NCBI GenBank assembly: GCA_039190005.1
Contig: JBCCYM010000005.1
Location: 1 to 55,940 of the forward strand
DNA: 55,940 nt
Origin: JBCCYM01 sp039190005
GTDB lineage: Bacteria > Pseudomonadota > Gammaproteobacteria > UBA12402
Direction of reading: 5' to 3'
Shown here: positions 25,464 through 34,244 of the stretch, piece after piece
Position numbering within the stretch: the first letter of the stretch is position 1
Layout of the letters: every line of letters begins with the position of its first letter
Notes under the pieces: model-generated
What the model saw: the letters and a program-made list of their open reading frames with translations, nothing else
Database searches by the model: none
What the model was told of the DNA's origin: nothing
Position numbers and translations under genes: made by a program

Positions 25464-26653
25464 CGATGAATACTGAATACAAGTCAAAAACTTATTATGG
25501 TGATTTTGGTGGCATGTTTATGCCTGAACTGCTGGCTACGGCTATGCAAGCGTTAGCCGATGAATTCGAGCGCGTTAAAACAGACCATACGTTTAAAAAC
25601 ACATTAACCACATTATTACAACAATATGCTGGCAGAGAAACACCCTTAACTGAAGTAAAAAATTTTCGCCAGGCTTGCGAGGGACCACAGGTTTTTCTAA
25701 AACGTGAAGATTTATTACACACCGGCGCGCATAAAATTAATAACGCGTTAGGACAATGCTTATTAGCCAAGCAAATGAAAAAAACCAGAGTCATTGCTGA
25801 AACCGGTGCCGGCCAGCATGGTGTTGCCACTGCCACCGCCTGCGCTCATTTTGGCTTGCAATGTGATATTTATATGGGGGAAATTGATAGGCAGCGTCAA
25901 TTACCCAATGTCGAAAAAATGAAGCTGCTGGGCGCAAATGTTATCAGCGTTGATAGTGGTAGCAAGACACTCAAAGATGCCGTCAACGCGGCAATGCGCG
26001 ACTATGCCGCGTCTTTTTCCAATACGCATTATTGTCTTGGTTCAGCCTTAGGTCCTTATCCTTATCCGCAAATGGTAGCTTATTTTCAAGCTGTCATCGG
26101 TGATGAAGTCAAGCGACAATGTAAAAATACGATTGGTAAAAATCCGGACACAATTATTGCCTGCATTGGTGGCGGATCAAATGCCATAGGGATTTTTTCC
26201 GCGTTTCTAAATGATGAAAGCGTTAAATTAGTAGGTGTTGAAGGTGGCGGTCATGGCACAAAATTAGGTCAACACGCGGCACGTTTCTCAGGTGGTCGAC
26301 CCGGTGTACTGCATGGGAGTTACAGCTATTTATTACAAGATGATCACGGTCAAATCGCGCCAACCCATTCCATTTCTGCCGGCTTGGATTACCCAATGAT
26401 TGGCCCTCAACACGCGGACTTATACACGCGAAATAGAGTACATTATACCTCAGCAACGGATATAGAAGCTTTACACGCGTTTGAATTATTATCGCGAACA
26501 GAAGGCATCATCCCCGCCTTAGAATCATCACACGCCCTCGCCTATTATATTAACAACGCTAAACACTTTGCCAAAGAAGATTGTGTTGTCATCAATCTTT
26601 CCGGTCGCGGTGATAAAGATTTGCCGGCATTACTTGCCAAAGGTTTATTATGA
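25460..26653 (+). CDS. trpB: Tryptophan synthase beta chain
   Basis: TrpB condenses indole and serine using PLP. It has 397 residues, with YGDFGGMFMPELL, LKREDLLHTGAHKINN carrying the PLP Lys, AETGAGQHGVATA, GEIDRQRQLPNV, IGGGSNAIGIF (phosphate cup) and NLSGRGDKDL. One small departure: the common GGGSNA is retained although GSGGS varies. The start may be 25460 or the ATG at 25466; both lie in the ATGACGATG overlap with trpF. Confidence 0.98.
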   Translation: MTMNTEYKSKTYYGDFGGMFMPELLATAMQALADEFERVKTDHTFKNTLTTLLQQYAGRETPLTEVKNFRQACEGPQVFLKREDLLHTGAHKINNALGQCLLAKQMKKTRVIAETGAGQHGVATATACAHFGLQCDIYMGEIDRQRQLPNVEKMKLLGANVISVDSGSKTLKDAVNAAMRDYAASFSNTHYCLGSALGPYPYPQMVAYFQAVIGDEVKRQCKNTIGKNPDTIIACIGGGSNAIGIFSAFLNDESVKLVGVEGGGHGTKLGQHAARFSGGRPGVLHGSYSYLLQDDHGQIAPTHSISAGLDYPMIGPQHADLYTRNRVHYTSATDIEALHAFELLSRTEGIIPALESSHALAYYINNAKHFAKEDCVVINLSGRGDKDLPALLAKGLL

Positions 26654-27417
26654 ATAAAATCGAATACACATTTGCGCGAAAACCCGCTTTTATTGCCTAC
26701 CTTACTGCGGGTCAACGTAGTTTAGCATTTACTCAAGACGCTGCCATTGCCTTGGTACAAGGTGGTGTCAGCTTGCTAGAAATTGGCGTGCCTTTTTCTG
26801 ATCCCATTGCGGACGGTCCGGTTATCCAATCGGCGATGCAGCAAGGTGTTGAAGCAAATATTACCATTAATACAGTATTGGAAGTGATTCAAAACATAAA
26901 AAAAACCATTGACGTGCCGATTATATTGTTCACCTATTACAATCCTTTGCTAAATGCTGCTAACAATAATATTTACGAGAAAGCACGCGTAGCAGGTGTT
27001 GATGGCGTGTTAGTTGTCGACTTACCCTTAGAAGAAGCTGATGATCATTTTAATCAATGCAAGCAGTACAATATCAGTCCTATCTCTGTGATTGCAAGCT
27101 CAACAGCTGTTGATCGCATTCAACGCATCGGCCAGAAATCAAGTGGCTTTCTTTATTACGCCTGTCGTAATGGCACAACCGGCATTAAACGCAGTCTCCC
27201 GGATAATTATCAGGACAAGGTACAACAGATTAAACAATGTTCTCATTTACCTGTCGCTGCTGGTTTTGGTATCTCAGATAAAAAAACCGCGGCGGCGGCA
27301 TTAAGCTGCGCTGATGGTTTTGTGGTCGGTTCTTTATTCATTAAAGCCATTGCCGCGCGAGCGACTACCAAAGAATTAACACAACTAGCACAACAAATTG
27401 ATCCAAGAGGTACATAA
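26650..27417 (+). CDS. trpA: Tryptophan synthase alpha chain
   Basis: TrpA cleaves indole-3-glycerol phosphate and channels indole to TrpB. The 255-residue barrel has FIAYLTAGQRS, LLEIGVPFSDPIADGPVIQ with the catalytic Glu, YYNPLL, GVDGVLVVDLPLEEAD with the catalytic Asp, YYACRNGTTG where most have SxxGxTG, and AAGFGISDK. ATGA overlap with trpB. Confidence 0.97.
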   Translation: MNKIEYTFARKPAFIAYLTAGQRSLAFTQDAAIALVQGGVSLLEIGVPFSDPIADGPVIQSAMQQGVEANITINTVLEVIQNIKKTIDVPIILFTYYNPLLNAANNNIYEKARVAGVDGVLVVDLPLEEADDHFNQCKQYNISPISVIASSTAVDRIQRIGQKSSGFLYYACRNGTTGIKRSLPDNYQDKVQQIKQCSHLPVAAGFGISDKKTAAAALSCADGFVVGSLFIKAIAARATTKELTQLAQQIDPRGT

Positions 27418-27419
27418 CC

Positions 27420-28439
27420 ATGATTTTAGTTCTAGATAATCAAGCAACAAATGATGAGATAAAAAATCTACAGCAGCGGTTAAAATTTATGGGTTTTGAA
27501 GCGATTATTTCAAACGAAAACGCGCAAAAAACCATTTCACTCGTCAAAGGTGTGGATAAAAATACCGATATAAAAGGATTTATCAATCTCCCATTGGTAA
27601 AAGAAATATTACCACTGAAGACAAAATTTGGCTTGGCAAACAAAGATGCCAAAGCACAGCAAACGGTTATTCGCATTAAAGATAAAAAAATCGGCGGCGG
27701 TCATTTTACTGTCATGGCCGGACCTTGCGCGATTGAATCACGACAACAAATTCTAGCCATTGCTAAAGCAGTGAGTAGCAATGGCGCCAGCATATTAAGA
27801 GGCGGTGCTTTCAAACCGAGGACATCACCTTACGATTTTCAAGGTTTAGGCGAAGTCGGTTTACACTATATGCGTGAAGCGGCAGATCGATATAATTTAC
27901 TTTGTATCTCTGAAGTCATGAATGCTAAAGATATTGATTTGTTGGAAAAATATGTTGATATCTTGCAGATCGGCGCCAGAAATATGCAAAATTATAATTT
28001 ATTAAAAGCCGCGGGACAGGCAAAAAAACCGGTGTTTTTGAAACGAGGCTTAAGCGCCACTTACAACGAATTTTTGTTAGCGGCTGAATATATTTTAAGC
28101 TGTGGCAATCCGAATGTCATTTTATGCGAACGCGGTATTAGAACCTTTGAAACCCATAGTCGTAACACACTTGATATTGCGGCCGTGCCGATATTGCGTG
28201 AACTCACTCATCTTCCCATTATTGTTGATCCCAGTCATGGCACCGGCATTAGAAACGCGGTAGCACCGATGGCTAACGCGGCAATGGCTGTGTGCGCGGA
28301 TGGCATTATGGTAGAAGTGCATACTGATCCTGATAAATCAGTGTCTGACGCGCAACAAGCCATTAGCCCAACCATGTTTGCCGATATGATGCGGTCTTTA
28401 CGCGGTATCGCAAAAGCGGTTGATATGACCATTGATTGA
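27420..28439 (+). CDS. aroF: DAHP synthase, Bacillus/Thermotoga (AroA I-beta) type
   Basis: This enzyme makes 3-deoxy-D-arabino-heptulosonate 7-phosphate, the first step to chorismate. The 339-residue protein has an N-terminal ferredoxin-like regulatory domain (1 to about 70) and a KDO8P-like barrel: MAGPCAIESRQQ, GGAFKPRTSPYDFQG, QIGARNMQNYNLL, LKRGLSATYNEF, CERGIRTFETHSRNTLD and DPSHGTG. This class differs from the E. coli AroFGH type. It starts 2 bases after the trpA stop as the last gene of the operon, so precursor supply would rise with tryptophan synthesis. The N-domain suggests separate allosteric control. The family symbol is uncertain. Confidence 0.95.
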   Translation: MILVLDNQATNDEIKNLQQRLKFMGFEAIISNENAQKTISLVKGVDKNTDIKGFINLPLVKEILPLKTKFGLANKDAKAQQTVIRIKDKKIGGGHFTVMAGPCAIESRQQILAIAKAVSSNGASILRGGAFKPRTSPYDFQGLGEVGLHYMREAADRYNLLCISEVMNAKDIDLLEKYVDILQIGARNMQNYNLLKAAGQAKKPVFLKRGLSATYNEFLLAAEYILSCGNPNVILCERGIRTFETHSRNTLDIAAVPILRELTHLPIIVDPSHGTGIRNAVAPMANAAMAVCADGIMVEVHTDPDKSVSDAQQAISPTMFADMMRSLRGIAKAVDMTID

Positions 28440-28446
28440 AAAATTA

Positions 28447-29304
28447 TTATATAGCCAGGGTGATTTTTTGCTTAAATGCTCGTATTTTTTCCTGTAGTCT
28501 TTTTTTCTCATCGTCAGAACAGGATATATCAGCAATAGCTTTATGGTATCTGTTTAAACAATAAAGATATAATCTGGGTAAAAAAATCTTTATCTGTTCG
28601 ACATTATAATCGACAACTTGATTAGGATCGGTATTTCTCAGTTTATAGGCAACATTGATGATCTCAGAAACTTCTTCTGCTAGCGCTATTTTCCAGCTTT
28701 GATTGAAATGATTAACAGCATCTTTGTTAGATCCAATGGTATTCGGATAATCTATAGTAAAAATCAGTCTCACCGGAAATAACACAAATTTAGTGAAATA
28801 GCGTGAGCCTTTTTCTAAAATAATTTGTGGATTTCGCGTGAGTTCAATTCGTTTTTCTTCACTCAACATATAACTCAACATGAATTCAGCACTTTCGATA
28901 ATTAAATCTTCCGCTGTTGGTTCAGGTAAGCGATATCGGCGATCTTCACCCGATAATATAACAGCGTGTCGGATAAAATCGAGTCTATCTAAGGCTGGAA
29001 ATCTTCCTTTTCCATTTGCAAAATCATGGGTATGATAACTCGACCAGAACACAGATAATCTATTGGCATAATCATATTTTGATTTTTTTAACTTCTCCCA
29101 TAATGTGTTCATGACATCCGCATCTGATTCTAAAATATTATCTAGCATGATTGCGATATCAACATCACTGCATAAAGAGAAATCGCCGTGTGTGCCTAAG
29201 CTTCCAAGTTTAAACATAGTCATCACTCTATTTTTGAAAGTCTTTTGTATTTCTTGTATTGAATACTCAATAAGTGGTATAGCTTGGCTGGAAAAATGAT
29301 GCAT
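28447..29304 (-). CDS. Nucleotidyltransferase-domain protein
   Basis: The 285-residue protein has the polymerase-beta-type signature FKLGSLGTHGDF followed by SDVDIAIMLDN, giving the GS motif and DxD metal ligands at about residues 35-55. The rest is mostly helical, with no family I recognise with confidence. Its members range from antibiotic-adenylyl to protein-modifying transferases. It converges on aroF with only 7 bases between stops, and no terminator is seen there. It is not adjacent to the HEPN gene at 15882. Confidence 0.75.
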   Translation of the reverse strand: MHHFSSQAIPLIEYSIQEIQKTFKNRVMTMFKLGSLGTHGDFSLCSDVDIAIMLDNILESDADVMNTLWEKLKKSKYDYANRLSVFWSSYHTHDFANGKGRFPALDRLDFIRHAVILSGEDRRYRLPEPTAEDLIIESAEFMLSYMLSEEKRIELTRNPQIILEKGSRYFTKFVLFPVRLIFTIDYPNTIGSNKDAVNHFNQSWKIALAEEVSEIINVAYKLRNTDPNQVVDYNVEQIKIFLPRLYLYCLNRYHKAIADISCSDDEKKRLQEKIRAFKQKITLAI

Positions 29305-29419
29305 TTTAATCCCTAATTAAATTTCTAATTTGATTAAATTGAATTATATAGCTATTTCAAAAATAAACCAAATGCTATGAGGTAGGTGTTGAATAAAACT
29401 AACTCGCACTTTTCCCCTT

Positions 29420-29500
29420 CATTCCCGCGAAGGCGGGAATCCAGAGAACAAACCACAGGCATAAACATTTTTCTCCTGGATTCCCGCCTTCGCGGGAATG
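29420..29500. repeat. 81-bp inverted-repeat element (dRS3-like hairpins)
   Basis: Two identical 25-base arms face each other (29420-29444 and 29476-29500). Each contains ATTCCCGCGAAGGCGGGAAT, itself a hairpin with an 8-bp stem and matching the Neisseria dRS3 pattern ATTCCC-N8-GGGAAT. The 31 bases between include ACAGGCATAAACAT. It lies in the 363-base gap 29305-29667, together with the terminator at 29521. No gene is present. Related copies are at 32104-32223, 41588-41620 and possibly 38409-38428. Confidence 0.9.
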
Positions 29501-29520
29501 ACGAGATGACTTTAAGTAAG

Positions 29521-29558
29521 ATAAACAAAAAGCCCTCAGTTGAGGGCTTTTTGTTTAT
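29521..29558. terminator. Bidirectional rho-independent terminator
   Basis: ATAAACAAAAAGCCCTC and its exact complement GAGGGCTTTTTGTTTAT flank a 4-base loop (AGTT), a 17-bp perfect stem with T-runs on both strands. On the minus strand it would end the hemL-anmK transcript, about 110 bases past the anmK stop. Confidence 0.93.
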
Positions 29559-29667
29559 ACCTTATTTTGTTTAACTTACATAACCGTCTTCAGTTTTATT
29601 ATAGAACAAAATTTTAATATTGCTGGAATAAATTAAAATATTTCAAACTTAATCTTTCATCAAGCTG

Positions 29668-30789
29668 TTATTGCTCACTATCTGAAAAATAAATACCGCC
29701 TAATACGGCTGATTGTCGGCTACCGGTAATAGCTGTTAAATCAATTTTTGACTTGGAAAGTGTTTGTGCCGCAAACCAGGCAAATGCCATGGCTTCGACA
29801 GCATCTGGATCAACACCATAGTCGGCTATACTTTTTACCGAACAAGGGGATAAATAATGTTGTAACAATGACATAAGATGATTATTGTAAACACCACCAC
29901 CGGAGATGACTACTTCAATTTCTGTCCCAACATAGTTATGAATTGCTTTTGCTATCGACAATGCCGTTAATGCGGTTAAGCTTGCTTGCACATCTTGTGG
30001 TGATAATTTCTCATCGGTTTGATCTAAATAACGTGATAAGTAATTAAGATTAAAGTATTCACGACCTGTGCTTTTTGGTGGTGAACGCTTAAAATAACTA
30101 TCGTCTAAAAACTGCTGCAATAATTTATCATTCATTTTACCACTCGCTGCCCAAGTGCCATCTTTATCAAAATACCCTTCATGATGTTGATGATACCAGC
30201 TATCTAATAACACATTACCCGGACCACTATCAAAGCCTAAAATAGGCTGCTGCGGATCGGTTGGTAAATAAGTAATATTAGCCATACCGCCAATATTTAC
30301 CACAGCATACGCTTGGTCATGACCAAGCAATTGACGATGAAAAACCGGTGCCAGTGGCGCGCCCTGACCACCATAAACAAGGTCTTTACGGCGAAAATCA
30401 GCAACTGTAGTAATACCAGTTAATGCCGCGATAGTATTTGGGTCACCTATTTGCGTGGTAAATGGTATATCATTATCCGGATAGTGTCTTACTGTTTGCC
30501 CGTGACTACCGATCGCGTGAATATCACCGGCAGTTATGCCAGATTGATTTAATATAGTATTTACAGCTTCCGCAAATAATCGTCCCAATAAAACATCGGT
30601 ACGCGCTAAATCTTCAATCGCTGCGGTACCGTGGCTTAATGCTAATACAGATTGTCGTAACGATGATGGAAAAGGATGCGTGTGTGTGGCAACACAATCT
30701 ATTTTATCTTTTAAGTCAATAATAGCGACATCAACGGCATCAACGCTCGTGCCAGATATAATACCCATGTAATATTGTTTATTTACCAT
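29668..30789 (-). CDS. anmK: Anhydro-N-acetylmuramic acid kinase
   Basis: AnmK phosphorylates and opens 1,6-anhydroMurNAc recovered from cell-wall turnover, giving MurNAc-6-P. The 373-residue protein has the ATPase loop GIISGTSVDAVDVAI, IGSHGQTVRHYP, GQGAPLAPVFHRQL, VNIGGMANITYL, GFDSGPGNVLLDSW and VISGGGVYNNHL. It starts 5 bases after hemL ends, so the two form an operon. Its presence implies peptidoglycan recycling. Confidence 0.97.
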   Translation of the reverse strand: MVNKQYYMGIISGTSVDAVDVAIIDLKDKIDCVATHTHPFPSSLRQSVLALSHGTAAIEDLARTDVLLGRLFAEAVNTILNQSGITAGDIHAIGSHGQTVRHYPDNDIPFTTQIGDPNTIAALTGITTVADFRRKDLVYGGQGAPLAPVFHRQLLGHDQAYAVVNIGGMANITYLPTDPQQPILGFDSGPGNVLLDSWYHQHHEGYFDKDGTWAASGKMNDKLLQQFLDDSYFKRSPPKSTGREYFNLNYLSRYLDQTDEKLSPQDVQASLTALTALSIAKAIHNYVGTEIEVVISGGGVYNNHLMSLLQHYLSPCSVKSIADYGVDPDAVEAMAFAWFAAQTLSKSKIDLTAITGSRQSAVLGGIYFSDSEQ

Positions 30790-30794
30790 GAAAT

Positions 30795-32072
30795 TTAATC
30801 CACCATCTGCAAAGCACGATCTACTGCTGTAATTGTCTGTTCAATCACTGCGTCATCATGCACCGCTGATATAAAACAAGCTTCGTAGGCTGATGGCGGA
30901 AGATAAATCCCCTGCTCTAGCATGGCATGAAAAAATCGCGCAAACCGCTTGTTATCACAGGCTTTAATATCATTGTAATTCGTCAACATTTTTTCACCAA
31001 ACCAGAAACCGAGCATGCCACCTTCAACCCGACCATTCATGGCAATGCCGTAATGTTTGGCACGATCTAATATGCCCTGAATTAATTTTTCGCCTTGCTC
31101 AGTCAAACGTTGATGAAAATTGGCGTCGGCACTAATCAACTGCAATGTTTTTAATCCGGCAGCCATTGCCACCGGATTTCCCGACAGTGTGCCAGCTTGA
31201 TAAACCGGTCCCACTGGTGCGAGAATATTCATTATTTCACGACGCCCCCCCACGGCGCCAACCGGCATCCCGCCTCCGATAATCTTACCCAAGGTGGTAA
31301 TATCCGGGGTAAAGTTATATTTCTCCTGCGCGCCACCAAGCGCTACACGAAAACCGGTCATCACTTCATCAGCTATCAATAGACTGCCATGAGTATCACA
31401 TAATTTTCTTAGACCCGATAAAAAATTTGCTTGAGGCGCGATACAGTTAGCATTACCCACCACCGGTTCAAAAATAACCGCGGCAATGTCATCGCCATAC
31501 TCGGCAAATAAGGCGTTTACCTGATCTAGATCATTGTATTCAGCAACCAAGGTATGCTTAACCACATCTTCAGGCACACCAGCCGAACCCGGCAAACCCA
31601 AGGTTGCCACACCCGAACCGGCTTTAACCAACAGACTGTCTTCATGACCATGATAGCAACCATTAAATTTAATAATTTTATTCCGCCCGGTATAACCACG
31701 CGCTACGCGCAGCGCCGTCATAGTTGCTTCAGTCCCGGAGTTAGTAAAACGAATCCGTTCAATAGATGGCATCAAACTGATGACTTTTTCTGCCATATCA
31801 ATTTCACGTTCGGTGGCGGCACCAAAACTTAAACCCTGCGTGGCAACTTGTTGAACTTCGGCAATAATCTGCGGATGGGCATGACCAAGTATCATTGGCC
31901 CCCAAGAACCAACGTAATCAATATAACAACGGTCATTGTGATCATAAATATAAGGACCGCTGGCTCGCTTTATGAATACAGGCGTACCGCCCACGGCACT
32001 GAAACTACGTACCGGTGAATTCACACCACCAACAATACTTTTTTTGGCTCTGTCAAAAAGAAAATTAGTCAC
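30795..32072 (-). CDS. hemL: Glutamate-1-semialdehyde 2,1-aminomutase
   Basis: HemL makes 5-aminolevulinate for heme by the C5 route. At 425 residues it is full length, with VNSPVRSF, RFTNSGTEATMTALR, NGCYHGHED, the PLP-binding Lys in TTLGKIIGGGMPVGAVGG, and GTLSGNPVAMAAGL. The start codon is GTG at 32072; the only nearby ATG upstream is in another frame and hits a stop at once. No strong ribosome site is seen. Confidence 0.97.
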   Translation of the reverse strand: MTNFLFDRAKKSIVGGVNSPVRSFSAVGGTPVFIKRASGPYIYDHNDRCYIDYVGSWGPMILGHAHPQIIAEVQQVATQGLSFGAATEREIDMAEKVISLMPSIERIRFTNSGTEATMTALRVARGYTGRNKIIKFNGCYHGHEDSLLVKAGSGVATLGLPGSAGVPEDVVKHTLVAEYNDLDQVNALFAEYGDDIAAVIFEPVVGNANCIAPQANFLSGLRKLCDTHGSLLIADEVMTGFRVALGGAQEKYNFTPDITTLGKIIGGGMPVGAVGGRREIMNILAPVGPVYQAGTLSGNPVAMAAGLKTLQLISADANFHQRLTEQGEKLIQGILDRAKHYGIAMNGRVEGGMLGFWFGEKMLTNYNDIKACDNKRFARFFHAMLEQGIYLPPSAYEACFISAVHDDAVIEQTITAVDRALQMVD

Positions 32073-32103
32073 AATTTTAATTCATTTATCGCTAATTCTC
32101 CGT

Positions 32104-32228
32104 CATTCCCGCGTCCCTTCGACAAGCTCAGGGTACAATCCGGAGAAAAAACTACAGGCACAAACATGTTGCTCCTCGATTTTATCCTCAGCTTGCCGAA
32201 GGACCCTGCCTGCGCGTGGGAATGACGA
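32104..32228. repeat. dRS3-like element with REP-like units in both arms
   Basis: The outer CATTCCCGCG and GTGGGAATGACG ends and the centre (CGGAGAAAAAACTACAGGCA, TGCTCCTCGATT) match the 81-bp element at 29420-29500. However, the left arm contains TCCCTTCGACAAGCTCAGGG (32114-32133) and the right arm contains TCCTCAGCTTGCCGAAGGA (32185-32203). The element is thus expanded to about 120 bp by near-symmetrical insertions. It fills the gap between asmA and hemL. Confidence 0.8.
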
Positions 32229-32239
32229 GGCATTTTTCA

Positions 32240-34168
32240 TCAGTGAAAAATATCTAACAATCGACCAGGAAGACTTTTTTCGCCTTCGCCACCAATAATT
32301 TTCTTACCGACATCTTGAACATTGGGCACCAGCAATTTCAACACCGCTTTATAATCAGGTTGAAAACTGAGCTTATCAAAAGTACCGTTTATTTTTACCG
32401 GCAATGATGGTGACGAGGATGAACTCTTAGCGCCCTTGACATTGATGAGCATATCAACGGTTTGTCTAGGCAAATTAACCTGTCCACCACCTTTAACATG
32501 GACCAAGGATGAAAGCAGACTCAAATTATCAGAAGACACCACACCTTGTCGAATCGGACCACTACCTGTTAAACTTGCGAATACAGTATCATTACCGGTT
32601 TTCTTGGGCGGCAAGCTTTTATTTTTCAATGCCTCAAGCACTTTTAAGTAATAAGCGATATTGACACCACGCATGACACCATTATTGACAGCAAAGGCAA
32701 AATTACCATTCATGTTGCTTAATATCGCTTGTTGATCAAAACCACTGCTATTTACTTTGACTTCAGCGTTTGCCGTACCCGACAGGCGGTTGAATTTATA
32801 CATATCATTAAGCAATGGCTGCACTTGCACACCTTTGAGTTTCTCATCAATACTCATTTTAGGTGTATTCCCGCGCGCGTCAAACTGTATAGACCCCTGA
32901 TACTGCCCCTGATAAAGGTTCGCGCTCAAAGGCGATATACTGATTAAACCATTATTGGCTTTAATCGTGGCGTTAACATTCTGCATCTTCGCTTTCATCG
33001 CGATCAATTGTTTGATGCTAATCTTACCATTGATGGTTAATTCTCTTAAACGTTGCAACAATTCTTGATTATCGTTAGCAGCGTTACCTGTTGTTGTGGA
33101 TCGCGCGGTCGATTGCGCTGTTGATCGATTCGCGGTGACTGTTTGTTTTTTAGAGGCTGTTGCCGAGTCATTGCTCATGTTTTTCATCCACTCAATATAG
33201 GGATCAAGATCGAGCTTATCAGACGCGAGATTAAATACGATATTCGGTCGTTTAAAATTCTTCACATCTAAATTACCGGTTACTTTATCTTGATTTAATG
33301 TCATGACCAAATCACTGATGTTCAAACTATCGGCTGTCATCACAATATCGCCCTCGATCGTGGCGCTCATTTTACCTTGAGGCAACTGTTTCCCCTGCCA
33401 GTTACTGGTAATTTTAACGGCTTTAAACGCGTGCTCATTTGTGTGTGGACTAATTTTTGCCTGCGCTTGGAAATTTATCGTCCCTGTTAAGGGTGGCTGA
33501 CTGCTATTAATGGCCAAAGAACCATTAATCGGGAACATTTGATCGCTCTCTATGTTTTTAGCGTTGAGGGCTAAATTTTTTATTGACGCGTACTGATTAT
33601 TTTGTAAATCACTCCAGTTAACCGTCACATTTTCCGCATTCAGTGCCGGTATCGAAAAATCAAATTTCTTCGCGCCGCCCGCTGATGTCGCGTTAGCGTC
33701 GTCTTTTGTTTCCTGCTTCTCGGTTTTCTGATCCACTGACGCCGATGTTTGTTCAAAGGCGGTAGACGCTGGGGGCTGCATGGTCCAATTATTTTTACCA
33801 GCTTTATCGCGCATTAAATTGACGGTTAAATCATTGACAGTAATTGTCGATGTATCCAGTTTACCTGATATTAAAGGTAAAAGTTTAATCCCCACGCCAG
33901 CATGTTTGAGGGTAATAAACGGTTTTTCGCCAAAACCTGGCGCGTTACTCAGTACAGCATCATTAATTTTGACACTGAAAGGAAATAAAGACCATTTTAA
34001 ATCGCCTTTTAATTGCAGCGTTCGCCCGGTAAGTTGATACACTTGTTTGCTGATGGTTGGCTTAAATCGGTTTGGATTAATGGTATTGATCAGCACAATA
34101 AAGGCGATAATCGCGATAATAATCAGGGCAATAATAGTATAAATGAGGTATTTGATGGCTTTTAACAT
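32240..34168 (-). CDS. AsmA family envelope protein
   Basis: The 642-residue protein has an N-terminal membrane anchor (about 5-30, IIALIIIAIIAFIVL) followed by the AsmA start: INPNRFKPTISKQVYQLTGR, KGDLKWSLFP, LSNAPGFG and KLLPLISGKLD. The large periplasmic part ends in the AsmA C-terminal region (LNGNFAFAVNNGVMRGVNI-like, here NMNGNFAFAVNNGVMRG). Residues about 145-165 and 345-375 are low-complexity Ser/Thr/Ala linkers. AsmA-type proteins are linked to lipid traffic between membranes. Role here is inferred from family. Confidence 0.9.
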   Translation of the reverse strand: MLKAIKYLIYTIIALIIIAIIAFIVLINTINPNRFKPTISKQVYQLTGRTLQLKGDLKWSLFPFSVKINDAVLSNAPGFGEKPFITLKHAGVGIKLLPLISGKLDTSTITVNDLTVNLMRDKAGKNNWTMQPPASTAFEQTSASVDQKTEKQETKDDANATSAGGAKKFDFSIPALNAENVTVNWSDLQNNQYASIKNLALNAKNIESDQMFPINGSLAINSSQPPLTGTINFQAQAKISPHTNEHAFKAVKITSNWQGKQLPQGKMSATIEGDIVMTADSLNISDLVMTLNQDKVTGNLDVKNFKRPNIVFNLASDKLDLDPYIEWMKNMSNDSATASKKQTVTANRSTAQSTARSTTTGNAANDNQELLQRLRELTINGKISIKQLIAMKAKMQNVNATIKANNGLISISPLSANLYQGQYQGSIQFDARGNTPKMSIDEKLKGVQVQPLLNDMYKFNRLSGTANAEVKVNSSGFDQQAILSNMNGNFAFAVNNGVMRGVNIAYYLKVLEALKNKSLPPKKTGNDTVFASLTGSGPIRQGVVSSDNLSLLSSLVHVKGGGQVNLPRQTVDMLINVKGAKSSSSSPSLPVKINGTFDKLSFQPDYKAVLKLLVPNVQDVGKKIIGGEGEKSLPGRLLDIFH

Positions 34169-34244
34169 AATCCAATGTTCCTAAATTAACAGTACTGAGT
34201 GTTATTTTATTGCGGTTTGTAATTATTGCAAGTGTTTTTCACGT

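Noticed and set aside
29386..29574. 62-residue open frame on the plus strand
   Set aside because: It runs through the 81-bp inverted repeat and the terminator stem; the protein is a by-product of those sequences.
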